Assembly (NCBI RefSeq): GCF_014646895.1
Contig: NZ_BMOD01000003.1
Span: 265,867 to 329,866 of the forward strand
Direction: 5' to 3'
Length of the DNA stretch: 64,000 nt
From: Deinococcus roseus
Lineage (GTDB): Bacteria > Deinococcota > Deinococci > Deinococcales > Deinococcaceae
Below the pieces are notes generated by a model, which was given only the letters and a program-made list of their open reading frames with translations, did not search any database and was not told the origin of the DNA. Numbering within the stretch: the stretch's first letter is position 1; each line of letters begins with the position of its first letter. The position numbers and the translations under genes are program-made. Positions 42,165 to 49,819 of the stretch are shown one piece after another.

Positions 42165-43095
42165 AGTTCACCCACTGTCTCTGCATGCGCCACTGAATCA
42201 GGGTCAGCACGATCAGGAAGATGGCGAGGATCCAGGCCAGGGCCGCGGAGTAACCGTACTTGAAGTACTGAAAAGCGGTTTTGTAGATGTAAACCGCAAT
42301 GGTGGTGCTGGAATCTCCGGGTCCGCCGTTGGTCATCACCAGCACGGCATCAAAGACCTGGATGCTGGAGATCAGGGACAGCACCAGCACCAGAAAGATG
42401 GTGGGGCTGATCATGGGCAGGGTGATCCTGGTAAAAGCACTCCATCCGGTGGCTCCGTCCAGCTGGGCAGCTTCATACAGTTCCTTGCGAACGTTGGAAA
42501 GGGAGGTCAGGAACAGGATGATGCTGGTTCCAGAACCCTGCCACACCGAGAAGAGCGCAATGGCGGGCAGCACCCACTCGGGAGAGGCGAGCCAGCTGGG
42601 GCCTTTGATGCCAAACCAGCTCAGCATCAGGTTGATCAGACCCTGGGGGTTGAGGAGCAGTTGCCACAAGAGGGCCACAGCCACACCAATGGTCACCATC
42701 GGCAGGTAGTAGGTGGTTCTGAAGAAGGTTTGCAGCCAGCCTGCTTTGAGGTTGTGGATCAGGGTGGCAATGGCCAGGGAAACCGCGACCCCCAGTGGAA
42801 CAGAGAGCAGCACGTAAGTGAGGGTGTGCTGCAACGAGCGCACCACCCGGTCATCGCTTAAAGCCGTCTGATAGTTCTGCAACCCTGAAAACTGGCTTTT
42901 GAAGTTCTCCAGGGTGGGCTGGGTCAGTCCGCCCCAGTTGGTCATGGAAATGCCCATGGAGGCCAGAATGGGGAACACTGCAAACACCAGAATGCCGATG
43001 GTGGAGGGCAGAATCAGGAGGTAGGCCAGCAGGGCCTCTTGCTGTCTCAGGTTGCTGAGTCTGGATCTGGGTTTTCGTGCGGGCTGGATCAGCAT
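42151..43095 (-). CDS. Carbohydrate ABC transporter permease (MalF-like)
   Basis: A 314-residue six-helix permease with start MLIQPARKPRSRLSNLRQQE and first helix AYLLILPSTIGILVFAVFPI. A periplasmic loop NWGGLTQPTLENFKSQFSGL precedes the core; the EAA loop is KELYEAAQLDGATGWSAFTR then ITLPM. AGGAGGAAAC precedes ATG 43095. It is followed by the MalG-type gene with a 14-nt overlap, then the binding protein. Confidence 0.92.
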   Translation of the reverse strand: MLIQPARKPRSRLSNLRQQEALLAYLLILPSTIGILVFAVFPILASMGISMTNWGGLTQPTLENFKSQFSGLQNYQTALSDDRVVRSLQHTLTYVLLSVPLGVAVSLAIATLIHNLKAGWLQTFFRTTYYLPMVTIGVAVALLWQLLLNPQGLINLMLSWFGIKGPSWLASPEWVLPAIALFSVWQGSGTSIILFLTSLSNVRKELYEAAQLDGATGWSAFTRITLPMISPTIFLVLVLSLISSIQVFDAVLVMTNGGPGDSSTTIAVYIYKTAFQYFKYGYSAALAWILAIFLIVLTLIQWRMQRQWVNYDQQ

Positions 43096-43132
43096 GTTTC
43101 CTCCTGTTTCGCCTGTCTTGAAGCTCCGGTCA

Positions 43133-44587
43133 TCACAATTCGGGGATGTAGAGCTGGTCCAGCATCAGGTTGGCCACGTAGGGGATGAAGCCAAATTCCC
43201 GGGCACGCACGTAATCGTTGGTGATGGTGGCGGTGTCGTCCGGGTTGGCATAATCCTGGGCCAGCACCACCAGGCCGCGTTTGGCAAAGGAGGCCACGAA
43301 GTTGGGGTCTCCCTGCACGGCGTGGTATTCCTTCTTGTTAAAGTCCCAGGCGCTGGAGAAGCCTTCAAACATCACGGCGTCCACCAGTTCTGCGGTCTGC
43401 TTGAGCAGGGTGAAGCCCCGGTTCTGCACAATCACAGCGTTGGGGTAGGTTTTGCGCAGCTTGTCCACAGTGGCAACCAGTCCAGCAGCGGCTTGTGGGT
43501 AGAGATCTGCAGTGTCCAGGGTGTCCAGGAAAACCCCGTCATAGCCCTGTGCAATCAGCTTGCCTGCTTCACGGACCATGATGTCCTGCCATCCGGCTTC
43601 GCTGGCGTTGATGAACCTGGAGCCCCAGTTGGCATTGGTGCCCAGCACCCAGCTGTCCTTGACTTCGCTGGCCCACGCGCTGCCAGGATCCAGTTCCCCG
43701 ATGCTCAGGTAGGCCACCACGCGGGTTCCGTTTTCGTGCAGGGCGGTCAGTTGTTCTTTGCTCAGACCGGGCTGGGTGATCGCCAGATCAAAGTTGCTCA
43801 GTTTGCTGATGGTTGCTGCGTCTTTGCCGTAGTAAGTGGCAAAAGAGGAGATGTCAGAAACACGGCTGACGATGGGGGTTGCCGTTTCCTGGGCAACCTG
43901 ATATTTGGAGAGCAAAACCTGGGGATCCTGCTGGGTTTTGGTGAAGGCCAGAATGCCATAATTGGTTTCGGCGTTGAAGTCGCCACCCATGGGCCAGAGG
44001 GGGTATTCTCCGGCTTTCTGGTGCTCGCGGCCCACTTTCAGGTTCCAGGCAGTGCCGTCTCCTGCCTGAGCAAAAACGCCTTTGCCCAGTGGGAAAGCCG
44101 CTTCCACGATCCATCGGTTGTCTTCAATTCTGGAGGCGGTCTGGTACTCGGTGGTGGCAGTGTAGTTCTTGAAGCGCACCCCTGCAGGGCTGATGGCAAA
44201 GTGCTGACTGGTGGGCACCTTGTCGGTGCGGTTGGGCTCGAAGTAAATTTCCAGCACGTCATCGTTCCACCACTCAGGAGCGTCTTCGGCCAGTTTGGCC
44301 AGCACGGTTTCTTTTGCCTGATCAAACACCCCGACCAGGTACAGGTTGTTCTGGTCGTAAGCCACCTGAAAGTAGCCTTTGGATCCGACTGGAACAGAAG
44401 GGAAGCCGTTGGACATCTCGATGGTGTACCTGGGCAGGCCAGCCCAGTCGCTGATGTCGCCATCCACAGAAATGGTCTTTTCGGTGGCCTGGGCAATGTA
44501 CTCGGGTTTCAGGTTCTGCGCACCTGCGAGGGAAAGAAAACAAGACAACGTGAGTGAACCGAGGCCGATCAGGGTTTTTCTGTGCAT
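43133..44587 (-). CDS. CBM9-like + GH114/TM1410-like secreted protein
   Basis: A 484-residue secreted protein, first gene of the long sugar operon. ATG 44587 follows CGGAGGAAGCC and opens the signal HRKTLIGLGSLTLSCFLSLA ending before GAQNL. Residues ~25-210 are a CBM9-type domain (ISVDGDISDWAGLPRY ... DDVLEIYFEPNRTDK), the rest a TM1410/GH114-like barrel (SFATYYGKDAATISKLSNFD, VVAYLSIGELDPGSAW, YDGVFLDTLDTADLYP, AVIVQNRGFTLL, GLVVLAQDYANPDD). The barrel is closest to the propeller-fused protein at 30476. Its place before the importer genes argues for polymer or oligomer binding and cleavage outside the cell. Confidence 0.84.
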   Translation of the reverse strand: MHRKTLIGLGSLTLSCFLSLAGAQNLKPEYIAQATEKTISVDGDISDWAGLPRYTIEMSNGFPSVPVGSKGYFQVAYDQNNLYLVGVFDQAKETVLAKLAEDAPEWWNDDVLEIYFEPNRTDKVPTSQHFAISPAGVRFKNYTATTEYQTASRIEDNRWIVEAAFPLGKGVFAQAGDGTAWNLKVGREHQKAGEYPLWPMGGDFNAETNYGILAFTKTQQDPQVLLSKYQVAQETATPIVSRVSDISSFATYYGKDAATISKLSNFDLAITQPGLSKEQLTALHENGTRVVAYLSIGELDPGSAWASEVKDSWVLGTNANWGSRFINASEAGWQDIMVREAGKLIAQGYDGVFLDTLDTADLYPQAAAGLVATVDKLRKTYPNAVIVQNRGFTLLKQTAELVDAVMFEGFSSAWDFNKKEYHAVQGDPNFVASFAKRGLVVLAQDYANPDDTATITNDYVRAREFGFIPYVANLMLDQLYIPEL

Positions 44588-44655
44588 GGCTTCCTCCGGG
44601 AGACAAATGAATCCTGCGGCTGGACCGCTGGACATAAGGGAATTTCTGTACCCTC

Positions 44656-44688
44656 ATCCTAGGGGAAAATTCAATCAAAGTCAATCAC
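44656..44688 (-). promoter_or_regulatory. TGATTGACT promoter/operator of the importer-catabolic operon
   Basis: Minus strand AGTGATTGACTTTGATTG: TTGACT (44684-44679) as -35, 17-bp spacer, TAGGAT (44661-44656) as -10. Two direct TCAATCA half-sites on + (44671-44677 and 44681-44687) are 10 bp apart, one helical turn. The 17-mer AGTGATTGACTTTGATT recurs exactly in the GH135 promoter at 50838. Confidence 0.7.
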
Positions 44689-44826
44689 TATAGTAAGCGA
44701 ATGTGATCATCTGGTGATCTGCCTTGGAGTGGTGTGAGTGAAAACCCTGAAATTGCTCTGGAGAGGTAAGCTGGAAGCCACCCAGAGTGTTCCTCTGGTG
44801 TTCAATTCACTTGCAGGAGGAGCACC

Positions 44827-45060
44827 ATGCCAAAAATGCTGTGCAATTGCGGGAAAGTCCTGAGCTTCAGCCCCATTCCAAACCCCATTGAGTACCTGTT
44901 CATTTCGGATGTGGATTTTGATTTTTATGATGGCATGGCGGACACAGATGCCCTGTATGAGCGCTTTCAGCGTTTTGCAAAATGCCCGGATTGTGGACGG
45001 CTCTGGGTGTTCTGGAACGGCTTTTCTGAAATGCCCACTTCTTACCTGCCAGAAGCTTGA
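44827..45060 (+). CDS. Small zinc-ribbon-like hypothetical protein (77 aa)
   Basis: A 77-residue protein with a strong ribosome binding site (AGGAGGAG, ~5 nt before ATG 44827). Four Cys in two pairs, CNC near residues 6-8 and CPDC near 53-56, suggest a zinc ribbon. Between them is an acidic stretch (FISDVDFDFYDGMADTD). No known domain is recognised and no partner is evident. It faces away from the sugar operon and lies just before an exported protein gene. Confidence 0.68.
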   Translation: MPKMLCNCGKVLSFSPIPNPIEYLFISDVDFDFYDGMADTDALYERFQRFAKCPDCGRLWVFWNGFSEMPTSYLPEA

Positions 45061-45212
45061 AGGTGGGTGATCATTGCAGTGAACTGGGCTTCTCTTTTGC
45101 TGCAGAAAAGCAATCATGCTCCAACCATCCCCCTGCAGGTACATTGATCAACAGATCGGCATGGGCATCCAGAACGGAAATCAAATGCCCTGCCTTGCAG
45201 CAAAGGATGACC

Positions 45213-45992
45213 ATGAACCACGCCAGACCCATTTCAAATCTGATGATTGCCCTCGCCCTTTTTGGTTTGCCCCTGGTGGCCCAGGCTGCAGACAACACAA
45301 AACAACAAATCAAAAAGGGCTTCGTGACCGGAAAAGTGCTCAACGCAGACGGTCAGCCCATCCCCAATGCAGAAGTCATTGCAGACAACACCCTGTACTA
45401 CAATACCAACGTGATTGGCTACACCAACGCCAGAGGGGAATACAGCCTGGACGTGCGGCAACCCTTGGGCACCTGGAACATCACCGCCAGAATGCGTCTG
45501 AAATACGAGGGCACCACCGTGGATGTGGACCTGATCCCCGAAAACGAGCAACTGGTGGCCGGAAATGTGGGTGGGGTGCGCAATTTTGTGTTCAGACCTG
45601 CCAACACCACTTATGGCAACCTGGGCATCGTCAATGTTCGCATGGCCCTGGGCTTCTATGCTGAACCCAGCCAGATGAAAGTCATCCTCAAACCCGTGGG
45701 CAAACTGGCAGACGGCACCACCGGAAAAACCCGTGAAGCCACCCTGGACAACACCGGAGATGGCTACATCGTCAAGAACGTCATGTACGGCACCTACGAG
45801 GTGACCATCACCCTGAACGGCAAACCCCTGTATGTGCGCAAAGCCCAGAGCAGTGGCGGCCAGCTCAAATTCACCCAGAAAAGCTTCAAAGGCGGCTTCT
45901 GGAAGGACTTTTATGCTTTAAGGCCCACCATGTTCCTGGAAATCAGCGACGACGATTGCCCGGACATCCTGCAGGAATGCCAGGGGCAATGA
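45213..45992 (+). CDS. Exported carboxypeptidase-regulatory-like domain protein
   Basis: A 259-residue exported protein. ATG 45213 has AAAGG 6 nt upstream and opens the signal MNHARPISNLMIALALFG then LPLVAQA, cleaved before ADNTK. The domain at ~35-115 fits the CarboxypepD-regulatory/Cna-B fold (GFVTGKVLNADGQPIPNAEV, YTNARGEYSLDV, GTWNITARMRLKYEG). A second beta-rich part (VKNVMYGTYEVTITLNGKPL) ends with a Cys-containing acidic tail DDDCPDILQECQGQ that could form a disulfide. Function unknown; probably a cell-surface adhesion or binding protein. Confidence 0.75.
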   Translation: MNHARPISNLMIALALFGLPLVAQAADNTKQQIKKGFVTGKVLNADGQPIPNAEVIADNTLYYNTNVIGYTNARGEYSLDVRQPLGTWNITARMRLKYEGTTVDVDLIPENEQLVAGNVGGVRNFVFRPANTTYGNLGIVNVRMALGFYAEPSQMKVILKPVGKLADGTTGKTREATLDNTGDGYIVKNVMYGTYEVTITLNGKPLYVRKAQSSGGQLKFTQKSFKGGFWKDFYALRPTMFLEISDDDCPDILQECQGQ

Positions 45993-45995
45993 AGC

Positions 45996-46112
45996 ATTCA
46001 GCGGTCAGCCATCAGCAAAAGCCCTGAGAAACCTCAGGGCTTTATTTTGTTCAGAACATGGGTGGGTTTCTTCTCGCTGTGAACTGTGAACTGTGAACTG
46101 TAGACTGTAAAC
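45996..46112. repeat. CAGCNNT and TGTGAAC heptamer repeats around a terminator
   Basis: 45996-46016 reads CAGCGGT-CAGCCAT-CAGCAAA and 46077-46112 reads TGTGAAC x3 then TGTAGACTGTAAAC. Both have 7-bp period. Confidence 0.65.
46018..46048. terminator. Rho-independent terminator
   Basis: AAAGCCCTGAG (46018-46028) pairs with CTCAGGGCTTT (46033-46043), followed by ATTTTG. It ends the exported-protein gene; the A run on the left also lets it serve convergent thrS. Confidence 0.85.
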
Positions 46113-46140
46113 TTCTTCACTGCCAGTTGCAATGCAGCAC

Positions 46141-48027
46141 TTAAAAATCGCTCTGAAAAAGCATCCGGTCCACAGAGGCCGCTTTCAACTTTTCCAGCAG
46201 GGCTTCAACAGACAGCACCTGCTGTTCCTTCACGCCCCGTTCCCGAACACTGACCTGATTCTCCTGCTGTTCCCGGTCTCCGACCACCAGAACCAGGGGG
46301 ATTTTTTGCAATTCAGCATCGCGGATTTTGGCCTGCATGCGTTCACCCCGGAGGTCCACCTCTGCACGGTACTGGTTGGCTTTCAGTTGATTGGCGAGTT
46401 TCTGGGCATGTTCAATGTGTCGGTCTGCAATGGGAATGATTTTGGCCTGCACCGGAGCAAGCCACAACGGAAATTCTCCGGCGTAATGCTCCAGCAGCAC
46501 CCCAAAAAAGCGTTCCATGCTGCCAAACAAGGCCCGATGCACCATGAAAGGCCGCTTTGCCTGCCCATCTTCTGCAATGTATTCCAGATCAAAGCGCTCT
46601 GAGAGGTTGAAATCAAACTGGATCGTGCTCAGTTGCCATTGCCTGCCCAGGGCATCCTTGACTTTCAGGTCGATTTTGGGACCATAAAAAGCCCCTCCGC
46701 CCTCGTCGATGTCATGAGGCAATCCTGCCTGCTGCAGGGCTTTTCTGAGGCTTTCCGTGGCCAGTTCCCAGTCTTTTGCCTCTCCTACAGCGTCGATGGG
46801 CCTCGTGGACAGGTAAGCCGTGAAATCCGAGAGCCCGAAACTTCGCAGCACGAACAGTGAGAATTCCAGGGCTTTTGCAATTTCTGCCTCTGCCTGCTCG
46901 ATGGTGCAGAAAATGTGGGCATCGTCCTGCGTGAACCCCCGAACCCGCGTCAGGCCATGCAGTGCTCCAGACAGTTCATATCTGTAAACCGTGCCAAATT
47001 CTGCGTACCGGAGAGGCAATTCCCGGTAAGAGCGCTTCTTGTTTTTGTAGATCTCGATGTGGAAAGGGCAATTCATGGGTTTGGCGTAGTAAGCCTCTCC
47101 ATCAATGTCCATGGGGGCATACATGCTGTCACGGTAAAAATCCAGGTGCCCGGACGTTTCCCACAACTGTGCCCGCCCGATGTGGGGGGAAATCACCCAG
47201 TCGTAGCCGTTCATCAGGTGGGCTTTGCGGCTGAATTCCTCGATCAGGAGGCGAACCATGGCCCCTTTTGGCTGCCAGAGGATCAACCCCTGTCCGACCT
47301 CCTCCGAGACCATGAACAGTTCAAGCTGCTGGCCCAGTTTGCGATGGTCCCGCTTTTTTGCTTCTTCCTGTTGCCAGAGGTGATGCTCCAGTTCTGCCTG
47401 GGAACGAAATGCAACCCCATATACCCGTTGCAGCATGGGTCTGCTGGAATCCCCTTTCCAGTAAGCCCCGGACACATGCGTCAGTTTGAAATGGGGTGGG
47501 ATCAGACCCGTGGAAGGCAGGTGCGGCCCCCTGCACAGATCCAGAAAATCCCCCTGCTGGTACAGAGAAATGACAGCATCCTCTGGCAGTCCATCCAGCA
47601 ATTCCAGTTTGAAACGCTGCGCTGCCAGTTTTTCTTTTGCCTGACCTCTGGACACTTCAAAGCGCTGAAAAGGCAGGTTCTGCTGGACGATCTGCTGCAT
47701 TCTGGCTTCCAGCACAGGCAGGTCTTCAGGTTTCAAGGGTTCAGGAAGCCCAAAGTCGTAATAAAAGCCATTCTCGATCACCGGGCCAATGCCAAATTGG
47801 ATGTCCTGACCTGCATGAAGGTGCTGCATGGCCTGGGCCAGCACATGGGCCAGCGAATGCCTGAAAAGCTGTGCGGCTTCAGGATCATCCAGCGAAAAAT
47901 ACTGCACCTCTGCGCCTTCAGGAAGGGGCTTGAGCAGGTCGTAAACCTGGGAGTTGATCAGGGCACCCATGGCCTGGGAAGGGACGTTCTGGGCGATTTC
48001 AGCGTTGTTTCTAGCGTTCACACTCAT
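46141..48027 (-). CDS. thrS: Threonyl-tRNA synthetase
   Basis: A 628-residue class II synthetase. ATG 48027 follows GGAGGTCTGAC. The editing domain has HSLAHVLAQAM (HxxxH) and the catalytic core has the zinc-Cys motif MNCPFHIEIYKNKKRSYREL, motif 2 (YELSGALHGLTRVRGFTQDD) and motif 3 (RPFMVHRALFGSMERFFGVL); the C-terminus has the anticodon-binding fold (PVQAKIIPIADRHIEHAQKL). The N-terminal TGS domain is short: the usual opening strand (VTLPDGS-like) is absent. It charges tRNA-Thr. The leader upstream contains a Thr-rich peptide and an intrinsic terminator, so expression probably follows Thr-tRNA supply. Confidence 0.95.
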   Translation of the reverse strand: MSVNARNNAEIAQNVPSQAMGALINSQVYDLLKPLPEGAEVQYFSLDDPEAAQLFRHSLAHVLAQAMQHLHAGQDIQFGIGPVIENGFYYDFGLPEPLKPEDLPVLEARMQQIVQQNLPFQRFEVSRGQAKEKLAAQRFKLELLDGLPEDAVISLYQQGDFLDLCRGPHLPSTGLIPPHFKLTHVSGAYWKGDSSRPMLQRVYGVAFRSQAELEHHLWQQEEAKKRDHRKLGQQLELFMVSEEVGQGLILWQPKGAMVRLLIEEFSRKAHLMNGYDWVISPHIGRAQLWETSGHLDFYRDSMYAPMDIDGEAYYAKPMNCPFHIEIYKNKKRSYRELPLRYAEFGTVYRYELSGALHGLTRVRGFTQDDAHIFCTIEQAEAEIAKALEFSLFVLRSFGLSDFTAYLSTRPIDAVGEAKDWELATESLRKALQQAGLPHDIDEGGGAFYGPKIDLKVKDALGRQWQLSTIQFDFNLSERFDLEYIAEDGQAKRPFMVHRALFGSMERFFGVLLEHYAGEFPLWLAPVQAKIIPIADRHIEHAQKLANQLKANQYRAEVDLRGERMQAKIRDAELQKIPLVLVVGDREQQENQVSVRERGVKEQQVLSVEALLEKLKAASVDRMLFQSDF

Positions 48028-48040
48028 GTCAGACCTCCAG

Positions 48041-48081
48041 AAAAACAAAAAAAACCGGCCTGTGCACCAAACGCAGGCCGG
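48041..48081 (-). terminator. Attenuator terminator in the thrS leader
   Basis: Minus strand CCGGCCTG (48081-48074) pairs with CAGGCCGG (48062-48055), followed by eight T. It stands 14 nt before the thrS start codon, after the leader peptide, so transcription must read through it to express thrS. An upstream arm GCAGGGGGACACC (48122-48110) can pair instead with GGTGATCCCCC (48090-48080), taking part of the terminator stem. Confidence 0.8.
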
Positions 48082-48100
48082 GGGATCACCAAATCAGCTT

Positions 48101-48151
48101 TTACGCCCTGGTGTCCCCCTGCATGGTGGTGGTGGTCAAGTTCCGGTTCAT
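48101..48151 (-). CDS. thrS leader peptide with four consecutive Thr codons (16 aa)
   Basis: ATG 48151 to TAA 48101 encodes MNRNLTTTTMQGDTRA. Codons 6-9 are ACC ACC ACC ACC and codon 14 is a fifth Thr codon. The -10 box ends 9 nt before the ATG, so the mRNA would be nearly leaderless. The peptide, the competing antiterminator and the terminator before thrS form the classical layout of ribosome-mediated attenuation: stalling at Thr codons favours the antiterminator. Coding is inferred from this layout. Confidence 0.72.
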   Translation of the reverse strand: MNRNLTTTTMQGDTRA

Positions 48152-48160
48152 CTTCTCTGG

Positions 48161-48190
48161 AGTGTAAGGGGGTGATGTGGGTGGGGTCAA
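48161..48190 (-). promoter_or_regulatory. thrS promoter
   Basis: Minus strand TTGACC (48190-48185), 18-bp spacer, TACACT (48166-48161). Transcription would start a few bases before the leader-peptide ATG at 48151. Confidence 0.65.
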
Positions 48191-48310
48191 GTAGGCCAGA
48201 TGGTCGGGGTGAAACAGGAGGAGAAATTTTAGAATGAATCTGGAAAGCCATTCTCAAACTTCCTTCCCTCATCTGGATGGGTCCATTGCCCATCCCTGAA
48301 AGGACAGACC

Positions 48311-48652
48311 ATGAAACTCAATCACCTCACCCTGCTGGTGGAAGATGTCGCTGGCACACGTGATTTTTTGCAAAAGTACTTTGACATGAAAGGCATGGGC
48401 AAACCCACCGATCACATGTCCTTCCTCACCGATGACCAGGGCATGGTGATGGGCCTTTTCAAATCAGAAGGGGCACAGTATCCAGAGGGTTTCCACATAG
48501 GGTTCATTCAGCCCACTGCAGAAAAAGTCAATGAAATCCACCAGCGCATGCTGGCAGACGGTCTGCAGGCAGATGCCCCACGAAAACTCCACGGTTCCTG
48601 GACGTTTTATTACCGCTGTCCGGGAGGGTTTCTGGTGGAAGTTTTGCACTGA
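48311..48652 (+). CDS. VOC-fold (glyoxalase/bleomycin-resistance) protein
   Basis: A 113-residue protein beginning MKLNHLTLLVEDVAGTRDFL, the opening of the vicinal-oxygen-chelate fold, with FDMKGMG, GFHIGFIQPTAEKVNEIHQR and the closing strand FYYRCPGGFLVEVLH. His5 and the C-terminal Glu111 are at metal-ligand positions of the family. Members act as glyoxalases, dioxygenases or antibiotic-binding proteins, so no substrate is assigned. GAAAGGACAGACC precedes ATG 48311. Confidence 0.83.
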   Translation: MKLNHLTLLVEDVAGTRDFLQKYFDMKGMGKPTDHMSFLTDDQGMVMGLFKSEGAQYPEGFHIGFIQPTAEKVNEIHQRMLADGLQADAPRKLHGSWTFYYRCPGGFLVEVLH

Positions 48653-48664
48653 GAAAGCAAGAAC

Positions 48665-48702
48665 AAAAAGGGGAAGGTGGTTCAGACCTTCCCCTTTTTG
48701 TT
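48665..48702. terminator. Bidirectional Rho-independent terminator
   Basis: AAAAAGGGGAAGGT and ACCTTCCCCTTTTTG pair around GGTTCAG; A and T tracts suit both the VOC gene (+) and nagA (-). Confidence 0.9.
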
Positions 48703-48703
48703 T

Positions 48704-49819
48704 TTATTTGGGAGTGGGTTGTCTCAGAACCTGCTCTCCTGCGACAAAAACCCCAGTGACTTCCAGATCAGGACCGAGCACCACCAGATCCGCATCCCAG
48801 CCAGTCTGAAGTTCTCCTTTGTTTTGCAGGCCCAGATAACGTGCTGGGTTCCTGGAGGTCAGCCTGGAAGCATCCTCCACGGTAAGACCACACTGGACAG
48901 CATTCCTGAAGGCCTGGTCCATGGTGAGCACGCTGCCTGCCAGAGAGCCTGAAGGCAGTCTGGTCACCCCATCTTTCACCAGAACCTCCTGACCTCCCAG
49001 ATCGTAAACGCCATCTGGCAGGCTTGCAGCACGCATGGCATCGGTGATCAGCAGGGTTTTTTCAGGTTTCAGCAGGGTCAAAAGTTTGAAACTGAGGGGG
49101 TGCACATGGTGGAAATCCAGAATCACCTCGGTGTGCACGCCTTCGCTGGTCAGGACGGCCCCCAGCACGCCCGGTTCCCTTCCGGTCAGGCCTCCGGTGG
49201 CATTGAAGGTGTGGGTGCAACTGCTGGCCCCCAGGCTTACGGCTTTCAGGGCGTCTTTTTCATCTCCAGCGGTGTGGCCCAGACTGACCCTCACTCCGGC
49301 CTGCACGAACTGCGCGATGGCCGTTTCGGCATGGTTCAGTTCTGGTGCCAGGGTGACCACCCGGATGTTGCCTTCATTCAGCGCAGCTTGCACCAGATGT
49401 GATTCAGGTTCCAGGGTGAAATCGGGCTGTGCACCCAGCCGGTATCTGGAAATGAAAGGCCCTTCCAGATGGGCACCCAGAATGTGTGCAGATCCTGCTG
49501 ATCTGGTTCCAGATGCCGTTTTGATGTCCTGCAGCACCTTCAGCACCTGTTCCCAGGGCCGGGTCATGGTGGTCGCCAGCAGGGAAGTGGTGCCGTGTTT
49601 TGCATGAAACTGGGCGGTGCCCTCAATGCCTTTCAGCCCATCCATCACATCATAGCCACCCCCGCCATGCACGTGCACGTCAATGAATCCGGGCAACACA
49701 AAAGGCTGAGGTCCAGAGAGGGTTTTTTCCTCGAAGGCCAGAATGTGCTGGTCAAAGTGCAAGGTGCCTGTTCTGAAGCCCTGAGGGGTCAGGATGTTGC
49801 CGGTGATGTACTGCTTCAC
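48704..49819 (-). CDS. nagA: N-acetylhexosamine-6-phosphate deacetylase
   Basis: A 371-residue amidohydrolase. Metal and catalytic motifs: PGFIDVHVHGGGG (HxH), LGAHLEGPFIS (Glu ligand), VSLGHTAGD, CTHTFNATGG and LLITDAMRA with the catalytic Asp. NagA/AgaA enzymes remove acetyl from GlcNAc-6-P or GalNAc-6-P; here the regulon suggests GalNAc-6-P. GTG 49819 overlaps the stop of the DeoR-type regulator by 4 nt, so regulator and enzyme are co-translated. It converges on the VOC gene at a shared terminator. Confidence 0.92.
   Translation of the reverse strand: MKQYITGNILTPQGFRTGTLHFDQHILAFEEKTLSGPQPFVLPGFIDVHVHGGGGYDVMDGLKGIEGTAQFHAKHGTTSLLATTMTRPWEQVLKVLQDIKTASGTRSAGSAHILGAHLEGPFISRYRLGAQPDFTLEPESHLVQAALNEGNIRVVTLAPELNHAETAIAQFVQAGVRVSLGHTAGDEKDALKAVSLGASSCTHTFNATGGLTGREPGVLGAVLTSEGVHTEVILDFHHVHPLSFKLLTLLKPEKTLLITDAMRAASLPDGVYDLGGQEVLVKDGVTRLPSGSLAGSVLTMDQAFRNAVQCGLTVEDASRLTSRNPARYLGLQNKGELQTGWDADLVVLGPDLEVTGVFVAGEQVLRQPTPK

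Noticed and set aside
48028..48151. T-box riboswitch for thrS
   Set aside because: The antiterminator bulge consensus (TGGnACCGCG) is missing; the Thr-codon leader explains the terminator better.
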